From Homalodisca vitripennis (taxonomy: Eukaryota; Arthropoda; Insecta; Hemiptera; Cicadellidae): DNA of 64,000 nucleotides. Below the pieces are notes generated by a model. The model had not been told where the DNA came from, made no database searches, and worked only from the letters and a program-made list of their open reading frames with translations. Location of the stretch: NCBI RefSeq assembly GCF_021130785.1, contig NC_060213.1, positions 119,479,001 to 119,543,000 of the forward strand, written 5' to 3'. Below are positions 12,393 to 23,227 of this stretch, piece by piece (position 1 is the first letter of the stretch; each line of letters begins with the position of its first letter). The position numbers and the translations under genes are program-made.

Positions 12393-13859
12393 TTAATTCC
12401 GGGGCTTCGTGTCGGTGGATCCACTTACCCCGCTCCCGTTTCCAGAATGAGGTCTTTTAGAGTCTAGTCGAACTCTACAATCTTTCTGTATGTGGCCTGC
12501 CTTGTTGCAACGCCAGCACGTTATTCGATTAGAGCGGTCCTCTCTTTTATTCCTGCAGTCCCGAGAGATGTGGCCTTTCATATGGCAATTACAACATGTA
12601 ATATCTGAGGTATTGGCTGCCTGGAACACCTTGCGTTCAGGCGTGGGACGGGCATTGCCCAGAGTCGGCCCGCGAGGAGGAGGAGGATATGCTAAGTCTG
12701 GTTCGAGTACACCCACGTTAGATGTTACCGCACGCGTGATGACGGACCTCAAGCGTCCCGCTTCTGCCTTCCTACCCATCACTCTCAATTGTTCAAGAAG
12801 TAACATCAAAAGAGCAAGCCGGTCTTGCAGCTGGGGATGTAAGTTATGCAATATTTGCCTAAGCTTTACTTCTTCTACTACGGGTGTTGACAAGCGACTG
12901 TACAACCCCTCCATCGCAGCGATAAATAAGTCAATGGGTTCCGTTTCGGCTTGAACTCGATTGAATATCTCTTGCTGTAGGTATATGTCATGGTCAGGAT
13001 GTTGGAAGACCATTTCCATATCCCTACACAGCTGTTCCCAGTTCCTGAGACGGCCTATCGTGGATCGATACCACGTTAGGGCAGGTCCCGTGAAAAAATC
13101 CACTGCCTAATCAAACAGTTCAGTTGTGGTGACCCCTCGAGCCCTGCGCAGTTCTTCTGCTCTCTGCAGAAACACCCCTACGCTCTGTGATTGGCCGTCA
13201 AATTGTAATCCCCATTTATACACAGGCACTTCTCTATGTGCGGATGACGATAAATTAGAATTTTGTTGCGGTGTGATCGCGATGGTTGAATCTATTTGTC
13301 GAGCAAGTGCACCGACGGTGATGTGGCTTGTTGGCTCTGGAGGCGAGTGCACATCCGCATTTTTGGGCCGCGGGGTCTGCTCGGCTGTTGAATTTTCAGC
13401 TTCGGCGCTTGCCGTGCCTTTCTTGGCTTCGGCCTCGTCACACAGTTCTTTGGTCTTATCCATTAACACCTTATGACGTTTTGCGATAATTTTGTCACCT
13501 AATGCGCCTATTGGTATACGTCCCGCCCTTAAATAGTTATGGCACATCCTGGCTTGAAGACGCTGACCTTCAGTGTCTGTATAGTCCCCCTCATAATCAT
13601 TCGCGGAGGCAGCCAATGACTTATATTTATCTTCACAGGCCTCCAGTTCCTCATCTACATTTAAGGAAGATAAGACAGCCTGATCAATAGGCGTACCTGC
13701 CTTAACACACTTTGTCAGCCGTCTTCTTAAGTCTTCAGCCGTACCGGAAGTAGGCTGTCCGCGGATTTTCAATTCGTATTGATTCTCTTCCTTTTTCAAG
13801 AGATACGCGTTCATAGTGTATGCCAATACTAAATTCCAAAGGGGAAATGAAAATTCCAT
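12393..13859 (-). pseudogene. gag of element 1, one internal amber stop
   Basis: One reading frame of about 488 codons runs from the ATG at 13859 to 12393, broken once by TAG at 13107-13109. The N-terminal part is charged and rich in Lys, Glu and Ala. The part after the stop has a capsid-like segment (TWYRSTIGRLRNWEQLC, YLQQEIFNRVQ) typical of the retrotransposon Gag family. Two CCHC zinc knuckles follow (CCNCHMKGHISRDC and CWRCNKAGHIQKDC) and would bind genomic RNA. The stop falls between matrix-like and capsid-like parts, not at a gag-pol border, so it looks like a disabling mutation; readthrough cannot be excluded. Confidence 0.85.
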
Positions 13860-15043
13860 ACACTAACTCAACTCTTCAAATAATTTTAAAAATTGTCACG
13901 TTCAATTAATCAATTTTTTTTTTTAATTACTCGTCATTAAATCATACCCTCACGCAATATCTCTTCAAATGTCTAACTAATCATCACAGTTATACGCCTA
14001 AGTCCCCGAAGGGTTTAATATTTTAAATTTAAAATTCGATAAATTTATTTTCCGATTTTTGAATAAACTTTTAAGTCAATAACAAGTTTTAATATTGAAT
14101 TAGTCACTAAGCTACTCCTCACACCGCCATAGGCACCCTACAATAATCAGTAAAGTTCAAAAATTTCGACTAAGTCCTTAGATCAAAATATCGAATTAAA
14201 TTCCGAAATTATCATAGAATAGCTAGTTATCACTTATTGAATCGGTAACCGTTCAATTCTAATTTTCTTTGTGATTCTACTACTTATGTTGTAAGTTCAT
14301 ACTATCGCAATCAGTAATAAATAATAAACAATCAATAATTAATTAATTTCTATAGTATGTCAAATGCGCTGGCGTCTTTTGACCTGACATGGAAAATTAG
14401 CCACAATGCGACTCTATATTTTTCAGAGTCGATATCTCAAGTTATTATTATTCTATTTATTTTAATTTGACATTAAATTCAATCAATAAATTATAATTAA
14501 TTATCAGCCATTTTCAATGACGCCCAGACGGCTTCCAACGCACTTTAACACACTAAGTATGGTTATTCTAATATTAGTTTATACTAATACTAGGTTAGTT
14601 TAAAAGCTTCTATTGTATGTTAAACAAGTTAGGGTTATAGTTAAAATAAGAATAAGTAGCAGTTAACGTGGACTGTGAGGCTTCACTGCCTTTATGATAG
14701 TCTGAGCTGATGCCTAAATCAATGCATCACTGTCAAATTTAAATACGTTTTCCAAATATGCTTTAATTTAAATTGATAATATATTACCAGATTATGTTGA
14801 AATTTCAACTAATTGATTAATATCTGTGCCCTTCCTCTAAAAATATACAAAATAAATTTTGAATAGAAAAACTATTAATTAATCTGCTAGCTGATTATTA
14901 TTGCTAGCTTAGGTTAAGCGTAATAGATTATTTTTACTTACTGGAATCGCTGATGATCCGTAGTCCCATCTCCACAGGGTTTCTCAGCTCCGTAGGACTC
15001 GCAGAAACGTGGAAACAATTTAATCACGGACTTTTGAACCGCA
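13860..15043 (-). other. 5' leader of element 1
   Basis: About 1.2 kb of AT-rich untranslated leader lies between the primer-binding site and the gag ATG. It has no ORF of note. Element 2 has a leader of similar length (1.27 kb) in the same position. Confidence 0.6.
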
Positions 15044-15061
15044 CCTTCACACCTGGCACCA
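15044..15061 (-). promoter_or_regulatory. Primer-binding site, element 1
   Basis: Two bases inside the 5' LTR, the minus strand reads TGGTGCCAGGTGTGAAGG. The leading TGG matches a tRNA CCA end. I could not assign the tRNA with confidence; it is loosely like a leucine tRNA 3' end. Its position next to TGTAACGG on the other side defines the LTR border. Confidence 0.6.
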
Positions 15062-15063
15062 CT

Positions 15064-15791
15064 TGTAACGGACGAGACGGGACTTGGGAATTAGATAATC
15101 AGAAAACTAGTTGGCCGCAAAAATCTGATTTTAATTTAATCTTTCACATTAATAATTATTACAATACTATTCACATTCCCTCAACTGTAATTTTAAAATA
15201 TATTAATCACTCATCAGCGAAACAGTAGGTTAAAATTTAAGATTTTAGAGGGAAGGGCAAACACGGAGCGACGCGTTAGGTTCGAGTACCGGCGATCAAC
15301 TCACTCCACGCACATACTTTTTCGCTACAAATTTTTGTTAAAATGGCGGACTAGACTCCGTACGGTGCTGCTCCCAAACGATTTACTTGGGCGTAACAGA
15401 GTCTAGAAACAACACAACTTGGCCAGACACAGGCTGGAGTCAGCAGAATCAGCAAATTCCTCAGCCAGCTGCAGCTAAAGCTGCCACGGGTATCGGGCTA
15501 CTTCCGCTTAACAACTCAGTTGAGATCAACTAGAATATTCCGAGCAACTATTACTTGGACTTATATCATACTAATTAAATATATAATAATCACTGTTCCT
15601 TATTTCCTTTTAATAATTTAGGTGACGGTAGATATTTTGTAAGTAATAGTACTTACATTTTACTGTTAGGAACAATGAAGAATCGTTGGTTGGTAATACT
15701 ACAATATAAATACTGTAGTACTTCACTGGTCAATAATAATATTGACCTCACAGTGTCAAATGGTCAGGGGCTTTCTTAATGGGCCGTCACA
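15064..15791 (-). repeat. 5' LTR of element 1 (728 bp)
   Basis: The plus strand starts TGTAACGG and ends CCGTCACA, a nearly perfect short inverted repeat. It abuts the primer site at 15061. The terminal TGTAACG is shared with the LTR of element 2 although the internal sequence differs. The outer border rests on the terminal motif only, because no second copy was found. Confidence 0.6.
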
Positions 15792-17356
15792 AAATGTCTT
15801 TACTGTTTCCATTTAGTTAAAATTACCAATATTGTTTTGTAGACAACACATACATTTACTACATATTACATCATACATTCTGAAACAATACACTCAAGAA
15901 AGCATTCGAAAGCAAAGGAATTCTATATTTCATTTTTAAATGTAACGTACACAGTTTTTGACCAGTTTACCCATGATTCATCGTTATTTTAGCTTACTAC
16001 TTTCATTAAGTGAATTCTTTATATTTGTTTATAACTGGAAGGTAAAAGTTAAATGAAACCTTTGTTTTAAATTAACTTTTCATATTGAATAATCCATTAA
16101 ATGTTATTATACATCGTCATTGAATAAGCTTTAAATCAGTGTTACAATCTCTCATGATTTATAATATAATAGAGATTATAATAGAGGTCAGAATTGTGAT
16201 TTTTCGACTAACATCTTGGAAATATTAATTGTGTTAAGATTAATCTTTTAAAAATTATAATCTGGTAAACTCATTTTAAACGCTCCTCTCCTTGAATTAC
16301 TCCAAACAAAAATGTTTCAAATATAAATTGAATAAAATACCAATGAGAAAAAGAACAAACCAGTAGCAAGATATTATATTTGCACCATCTATTCTTTCAA
16401 CAGGCCAAAAACCACTTAATTGTAAGATGAAAGAGTTTTACTTGCAAGGAATTAGGTACGTTATATCTTAGGCAACAAAGGTAACATATCATATTTCTAC
16501 GTAGACTAGTGAAATTTCTGATTGTGCATAGCTAAACCACCCATTACATTTAAATGTAATGATATTCTTCTGTGCATTTAGTAAAATCAGACTATTTACT
16601 AAGGATAACGTAAAGATATGTAATTGAAAATTAAAGTAATTCCCTTTTACCAACCTATACACTGTGGATGCTGTAATATCCGCTTTAAGTATTAAACCAA
16701 AATCTAGAAATCAGACGTTCGAGTGTACTCATTTTTAAACACGAAGCTGGAAGATGACAATCATAAAGTTTACTAAAACAATCTTTGGACATAAATAAAC
16801 CAGTGATTCATTAACAGAAGAAATCATATAACCTCCTCATGTTTTGACGTAGCTTAAAAAAGCGTAAAACTTCTAATTATAAAAATAAATTAAAACCCAA
16901 ATAATTGTAAATACTATCGAAGCAGCTTTTATTTTATTTCAATTAATGCACAACAAATAAAAGACCTTTTGTTTTCCCGGCCCACAAAATCAAGGTAAAT
17001 GTCTGTCGTATTCCATAAGGGACCTGATCTTTTGACTCTCTCGGGAACTCAATTACTTACCTCTGAAAGCCTGTAGACTCTTTGTGTACTCCAGCTTCAG
17101 GCAATCTACATACCTCAGCGTAAGCGGTCTACCAGTTAACTGCCTACACATCTGCTTCCTTCTAAAGATTCAAGCGTTTGGGACACTGGTAAGTCTCTCG
17201 ACCTCTGAAAGCTTTTGGGGTCAAGCAGCTTATAGATTTAAACGAACTTAAGAAACCATAGACCTTCTAATTACAGGTCACCCACCTGTTCTTGGAAAGT
17301 AATTATCTCTTGTGATAAAAAAGTGCCGGCATCTGAATCCAAAGCATTTAAATTAT
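15792..17356. other. AT-rich non-coding DNA
   Basis: No ORF, repeat family or RNA gene recognised. The last 350 bases are somewhat less AT-rich and contain a reused phrase (CCTCTGAAAGC) at about 17061 and 17201, without clear coding signal. Confidence 0.45.
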
Positions 17357-17495
17357 TGGAAAAGACATATTTTGTATACTTCCACATAAAATTTATTAAA
17401 ATAGCGCTTTCGCCGGTTAAGGCATCATCAGTTAACCGGCGAAAGCGCTATTTTAATAAATTTTATGTGGAAGTATACAAAATATGTCTTTTCCA
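17357..17495. repeat. Perfect 64-bp inverted repeat with an 11-nt loop
   Basis: Bases 17357-17420 and 17432-17495 are exact reverse complements over 64 positions, separated by GGCATCATCAG. Pairing stops cleanly at both ends. On the minus strand the loop reads CTGATGA then TGCC, followed in the arm by GGC then GAAA then GCGC then TA. That is the conserved-core order of a minimal hammerhead ribozyme of the kind found in Penelope-like elements. The perfect arms suggest a recent event or selection. The hammerhead reading is inference. Confidence 0.85.
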
Positions 17496-18008
17496 TTAAC
17501 ACCAACTTACTTCCACCAAGGATACAAAGCAGAAAACATTTAAATTATATCCAACGTATTCTGTTATGTGTCATTTAGCTTTGATTATATTAATTACACA
17601 ATAAATACATTCAATATGACAAAGTGTCCTGAATTCCAGGGAATTATCCAGTTTGTTTGTATGTCGAAATCAAAGGCTGCGCAAAGTAAATTTGATTGTA
17701 ATCTTTCAAATACTGACTACCTGTGTCCACACTCTATAGAGGGCAGTCCGAACGATCATTCGTTAATCTAGAGATAATCATATTGTTATCTCCGTGGCAC
17801 CATGAGGTAATTCTATGGAGTAAACCAAATATTGTGTTTTGTTTAGTAAGTCAATCAGACACTGGCTTAAGGTTTTATCCCAAATATTCATATTTCTCAT
17901 GCGAAAAAACATCTTTTGCTTCCTAAATGTAATATATTTTCTCTATACTCACACCTAATGGAATATATACATCCCCTTCACGGGTATATTTTCTCCCTCC
18001 TAGCAATA
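17496..18008. other. Non-coding; two small unsupported ORFs
   Basis: Frames at 17568-17771 and 17723-17926 (+) overlap in different phases and show no domain. Nothing else is seen here. Confidence 0.4.
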
Positions 18009-18190
18009 GTCTGTGTGTGTTCAAAGAGTGTTAACACAACGCCAAGTTTGCTCTGGACATGTGTGTGTTCACGAAGTGGTTAGCAGAACGCCAAGTTTGT
18101 TCTGGGCAATAGTGAGTTGACACAGTGGTTATTACAATGCCAAGTTGGTTCTAGGAAAGAGTGAACAAACTTGGCGTTGTGCTACCTATG
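18009..18190. repeat. Short minisatellite of about 49 bp units with an inverted final copy
   Basis: GCCAAGTTTG-type cores occur at about 18041, 18089 and 18139, preceded each time by a CACNNAGTGGTTA-like segment. The unit at 18165-18183 reads AACTTGGCGTTGTG, the reverse complement of the core, so the last copy faces the others. Confidence 0.6.
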
Positions 18191-20811
18191 CTTTGAACTA
18201 AGTTTAAATTGCGTTTTATTATAAAGTCTTATTTGAAATTTAATATACGAATTCCTTTTAAAATTAAGATAATTTATATATGTAAATATAATAGGATATT
18301 CAGTATTTTTTTAAGTGATTCCGTCCACTGAAAACCAGACTATAAGTCTTTCTTCACATGAACAATGAGTTTACTCCTGATTTAATAAAGATAATTTTGA
18401 ATATTGTTTTATCAATTCCAGACAAATACCTTTATTTTCTCAAGAATAGGCAAATAATATGATGTTCTTCAATAAATTTGTTATGATCTGAGATATAGTT
18501 CTCTAACCTGCAGAACTCTTTCAAGTGAACATATCACAATATCTTATTTGATGTCAGTTTAATGTTACTATATCTGCATAGATTATTATATTTTTAAAGA
18601 TAATTATGATATTATCTTCTATGCGTTAATAAAACAAACATTTGTTTTCATAACGTTAAATTTATTATCACTTTCTAAATTAATAAAAGAAGATTTGATT
18701 TTTTTACAAATCTATCCAAACTATAAATTTTATTCCTTTACCCCCTTTGATAATTTTACTAAATATGTAATGAGCATTGTACCAAATAAGAAATAAATTT
18801 TAATCTTACACTAACTGTAAAATAATTCTTATAGATGGATGTAAAATAATCAGACTCTCACAAGAAATGAATTACATCTTCAAGTTCTTCCATTAAAAGT
18901 TAATTGTCTCTCTTTGTTGGCTACATGCAAATATTCCCAGCCGCGTTTCGCAGAAAGAATGAAACTTAGATGTGATTGCGACAGTCGAGAGAGTTGTGCT
19001 GGAAACTTTTTTCCTACCGTGGTTGTGTGATTTTACCCAGAGGTGGTCAGTTACTTTTATTCATAATTGGGTTAGTGACACACATTTCTTCAATAAATTA
19101 TTTAATCTAATCTAATAATATAGCTTTATATTCTCCTATTGAATAATGAATAATTCTCTTATCTATGAGAATTAAACCATATAAATAGAGGTGATATATT
19201 TTTTTAATTAGTCAGCTCTCTAATGGGCTCAATAGTTGCCTATCTGAGTAATTAAATCAAATTCATCCATGTAAGAACATACTATTAAAATTTGTAAAAT
19301 AAACAACAATGCCATAATAATGAATACATATTAAATCAGGCATGCAATAACATCTTAACATAGGAAAACCAATCGAACACAATAAATAATACTTGTTATA
19401 ATGATATCACGTATATTGTACATTGTTCGCTGCAAACTGCACACTTTTGTGGTCACTATTAAATTCAAACTTAAGGCATAGATAAGATATAATTATGATT
19501 TCATCCAAATCAAATTATATTAAAACCTGTTAATAGGCACGAAACGGTGACGTTGTGCAAATAACAAACTACAAAACTAATACAATTATTTATCAAACAT
19601 ATAGACTGTATCATCGCGTTCCCAAACTTAATTTTACCTGAGCCATCAAGATTTGCACTAAGAAGAGTGATTACACCATATAAAGAATGAAGAATAGACA
19701 CAAAATTATAGTCTTTATACAATAGAAAACCGAAACGTTTTCTGTTACTTCTTCTTCTGAAAGGTTTTATGTAAGACCCTGTTTTAGTAATTAAGTAATT
19801 AATCTTAAAATTCTTTTCATCTTTTTCTATGACTTTCTACACCTTGCTAGTCTTTTAGTTTAGTATGTAAAATTGTTTTAAATATTCTCAAGTGGCATTC
19901 TCTCTAAATGTTTCCATTTTCCTCTGTAGTTTTTGTTGTTGTATATTTCTCTATATCATCGATACCATTTTCATTACTTATTTATTCATTGCGTAATGTA
20001 TTGAATCTTTAATTATTAGGAACTGTTATATATAAAACAAAACATATTTCCGAAGCAATATTTCAGAAGCTTTTACTTCCGTAAGTCCAGAATGACCCAA
20101 CATCTATCCGTAAGTATGAATTTTGATTCGATTTAAACCGATATTTTACTACCCTGTAAAGTAACGTACCCTTGAAGATCTTTTATTTGCTTGATTGAGA
20201 TAGATAAAAGTTGTGACGTCGTCCTTATGGCGAACACGTTTTTATAAATAGTAATTTGTATCATTAAATGGCTAATACCGTCGCGAATTTGTTTTAGGCG
20301 AGTTAACGTGTCCCACGTGTCTCACGGCTCACAGGGCACATATTATTTGAGTAGATGTCTACCAGTTTCATAAATTCTACTCATCTTCTAGTAACCACCG
20401 ACTAGACATAACCCTTCTTAGACTACAGCGCCATTGTCTCGTGCCAAGACGCCGACACCCGGGTTGTGAGTCTACACATTGCAAAGGGAAGTAAAATCTT
20501 AATGTTTTATAAAGTAGAACATCGTAGGTATAATTCCAGAGAACATTGGACATATTAGGCCCACCTGAAAGATATACATTTTTAGTTCTTATATTCTAAT
20601 TGGCAGCAACGTGGCATTACATACTTTTCCTTTACCTTCTAAAAAGTGGTGATTGTACGTTTTCGTAATTAAACTGAACTTCTAAGTAAACTTTGCATTT
20701 CTAGTATTTATTACTACGACCTCAGAAGTCACCACCCCCATGTGTTATCGTCCAACGGTACAACGTTCTAATTATTTTATTTCTAAATTAAGCAGAGTAA
20801 CCGCTGATACA
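18191..20811. other. AT-rich non-coding DNA
   Basis: The minus-strand frame 19510-19722 has no recognisable domain. A GC-richer patch around 20290-20480 is not coding in any frame I checked. Nothing else is seen. Confidence 0.45.
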
Positions 20812-20990
20812 AGTGTCATGGATCGCAGGCATTTATCTGAGTTTCACTACAGCCTTTGATACTGTCAAACATAAAGTTTTATTGTCAGTAATAGAGTCGT
20901 ATAATTTTACCTGAGGCAGTTACATCCTTTATTGCCTCCCTGAGTGCTAAGTATCAGAGGGTAAGAATGTCTGATTGTAAATGTAATTGT
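20812..20990 (+). pseudogene. LINE reverse-transcriptase scrap
   Basis: Two short adjoining plus-strand frames resemble the RT core of a non-LTR element. One reads FTTAFDTVKHKVLLS, matching the catalytic-Asp motif usually seen as LDF..AFDTV.H..LL. The next, one base out of frame, reads LPEAVTSFIASLS then YQRVRM. The expected first Asp is changed. It is a dead remnant too short to classify. Confidence 0.55.
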
Positions 20991-22829
20991 AGTTTTTATC
21001 ACCTGATTATACTTGTTTTACATTTGTACGTACATACCTTACATTCGTGACTTTAAATATAAACAACGTGTTTTTCTATTTATGTTAAAAAAATGAGAAA
21101 TTTAATAACGGTCTAGGAGTCTATAGATAATTTGCATTGTATAAGCACACAACATAGCTTTTCGTGAAATCAATGGATGAATTTGCTTATAATAAAAGAA
21201 AATTTGCTTACCTTAAATTAGCTGCATACATTTTATGAACATGTATATTTAGATTAGACAGACCCTTGATGAGATTATTTTTCACATTTAAGGCACAATT
21301 ACCCAATAATACTTAAACATATTGTAAGTTTGCTTAATTATTAATTTAAAAAATCCGTAAAATATTTACTGTTACAGGGAGTGCTACTCAAGTAGTTAGC
21401 AAAGGATTAGTATAAGTAGCTCTGCTTCCTTACAGTTAACAGTTACAGTGAATGGGAAGACGTTAAGGCCTCAATTACTCCTTTATCGCTAATTATTTTA
21501 CTTCTCTAAGAACGTTATAAATTAGTCGAATTAAAACGTTTTACCTCTATAATGAACATCTTTCATTCCTTTTTCAATATGTTTTGTATAAAGTACTTCG
21601 AGGTACCCAGTTATTAGTACATCAAATCCGGAAACAGTTTGCTTTGTCATTTAAATTTAATATTTTATTTCAAATGCATAAATACTTAAAGATTCATTAC
21701 GATTAATGGATGAATAAGTATTAAACAAACTTGAGTTTCTCAGTGAATAGGAGACCGCAATGAGTAACAACGCGCCTACTATTATTTAACGTCCAATAAA
21801 TTCAAAAATGTTTCAACAACAGTTAAACATTCATCGATCAATTACCTCTTTGGTGAAGTAATTCTCTTCCGTTATTGCAGAAGATTTTTCTGTAAGTAAT
21901 CATTCTAATAACAGTGAATCAGACTCAGTTTATTGTTTGTAATGTCCAAAATGTAACAACAGCCTCCTTCATCCGAGATAATTTCATTGTTGTGGAGTTG
22001 ACAAGATGCTCTGTCTTACTCACCACGGAGTATTCTTTTTTAAGTTTTCTTTCATAGTTGAAAGCTCGTAGTTCGTAAACTTACAGGAGAGATTTTTATA
22101 TTTTTGAACTTTATTTTTCCTTCAGCTTTAAAATGTGCTCATCTCAAAACTTTGTAGGATAACTGATTTTATAAACTGCTACATGTAGTTGATTAATGCT
22201 CAAGGTCTGATAGAATAACTGTTCCTTTTCTCCAGGATTTCAAGATCTTGTTTACAAATTTAGGAATATTTGAAACCGTTAGACCTCTGGCAAAGCCAAA
22301 TGTTCTAAGTTACGTGTTTACGAAGTTGGCTCCTGCCTTGGCGTTATTGCACCACTCTTCATGACACATCATTCTTATTGTGTTGTGACAGTCAGCTTTT
22401 ATCTGTGGTAGGTCTCGCTCCAGTTACAGAGTTGGACGTAGAATTCTCCCAACGATGAGCACTAGAGAACTACGTGGATTCATACCGTCAAACCCAGCTG
22501 ATAACTTTATCTTTTTCTTAAAGCTTTTAAATCAGTGAATATTACCTCTATGAGAAATAATGCACATGACAATAAAGAAGTGTTACAGACACCTGTGTCT
22601 CTTTTCCCCAACTCGATTATTTTCTTAAATTGAAGTACCTTACTAATTGAGTTACAGACATTATTGCACATTCTCTGGAATTAAGAGATGAAAATAAATT
22701 AGGACCAGTGCAGATGATCGTGTTTTAGCAATGTTGAAGGAGACTTAAAATTAATCCTGAAAAATTTAGGGAAATACTTTAAACGACGTCGTGGAAAGTT
22801 TATGAATTCATTGACAGACTCTAATCACC
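20991..22829. other. AT-rich non-coding DNA
   Basis: No ORF, domain or repeat structure recognised. It lies just upstream of the point where similarity to the second duplication copy begins. Confidence 0.4.
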
Positions 22830-22942
22830 TGTATTAAATACATGATGTTATAATAAAGATATAACACAAAAAGAACTCCACTAAATTGTGAAATGTAAAA
22901 CAAATAAATTATCTTATTCTTTCATCAACTTGTGAGATCTGA

Positions 22943-22966
22943 TCTATATAGATATATATATATATC
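22943..22966. repeat. Short TA microsatellite
   Basis: A run of GATATATATATATAT lies just ahead of receptor exon A, where a polypyrimidine tract would be expected. The tract upstream of the exon is therefore weak. Confidence 0.7.
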
Positions 22967-22978
22967 GGACCTTGTCAG

Positions 22979-23227
22979 GGAAGTTCGCAGCGGAAATACC
23001 AGATGATCTGATACTCGGAGGACTAATGATGGTTCACGAACGAGAAGCCTCAGTCACCAGCGGTCCCATCATGCCTCAGGGTGGTATCCAGGTCTTGAAG
23101 ACCATGCTGTACACCTTGGACGTTGCCAACAACATGCCTGATGCTGCCTTCACCCTGGGGGCTCACATACTGGATGACTGTGACAAGGATACTTACAGGC
23201 TCGAAATGGCAGTAGACTTCATCAAGG
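22979..23227 (+). CDS. Class C GPCR (mGluR family) ligand-binding-domain exon, copy A
   Basis: The translation shows the start of the receptor family ligand-binding region: DLILGGLMMVHERE, GPIMPQGGIQ, MLYTLDVANNMP, FTLGAHILDDCDKDTY and AVDFIKG. This order (LGGL..VH, GIQ...ML..LD..N, TLGA.ILD.C..DTY) is characteristic of metabotropic glutamate receptors, which bind an amino-acid ligand outside the cell. The exon is bounded by a CAG acceptor at 22978 and a G|GTGAGT donor after 23227, giving 249 nt and phase 1 at both ends. The conserved Cys before GPI, which pairs with the Cys of ILDDC in the family, is Ser here, and Gly in DTYGLE is Arg. Exon A may therefore be a decaying copy or an alternative exon. 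Confidence 0.6.

Larger units (their letters stand above)
6085..15791 (-). mobile_element. Gypsy/errantivirus-like LTR retrotransposon, element 1 (decayed, 3' LTR not found)
   Basis: Read on the minus strand the order is 5' LTR (15791-15064), primer site, leader, gag, protease, SGNH-like domain, RT, RNase H, integrase, env. This is the vertebrate-retrovirus-like order of insect errantiviruses. All genes carry in-frame stops or 1-nt shifts, listed under each. The env tail ends near 6085 and no matching 3' LTR is visible to its left, so the 3' end is deleted or too diverged to see. Colinear identity with element 2 (30148-39971) in pol and env shows they are related families. The element differs by having an extra domain between protease and RT. 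An autonomous copy elsewhere in the genome is likely, but that is inference. Confidence 0.88.

Noticed and set aside
12490..12954. Plus-strand ORF of 154 codons
   Set aside because: It is the antisense shadow of gag in element 1, whose zinc knuckles are on the minus strand.
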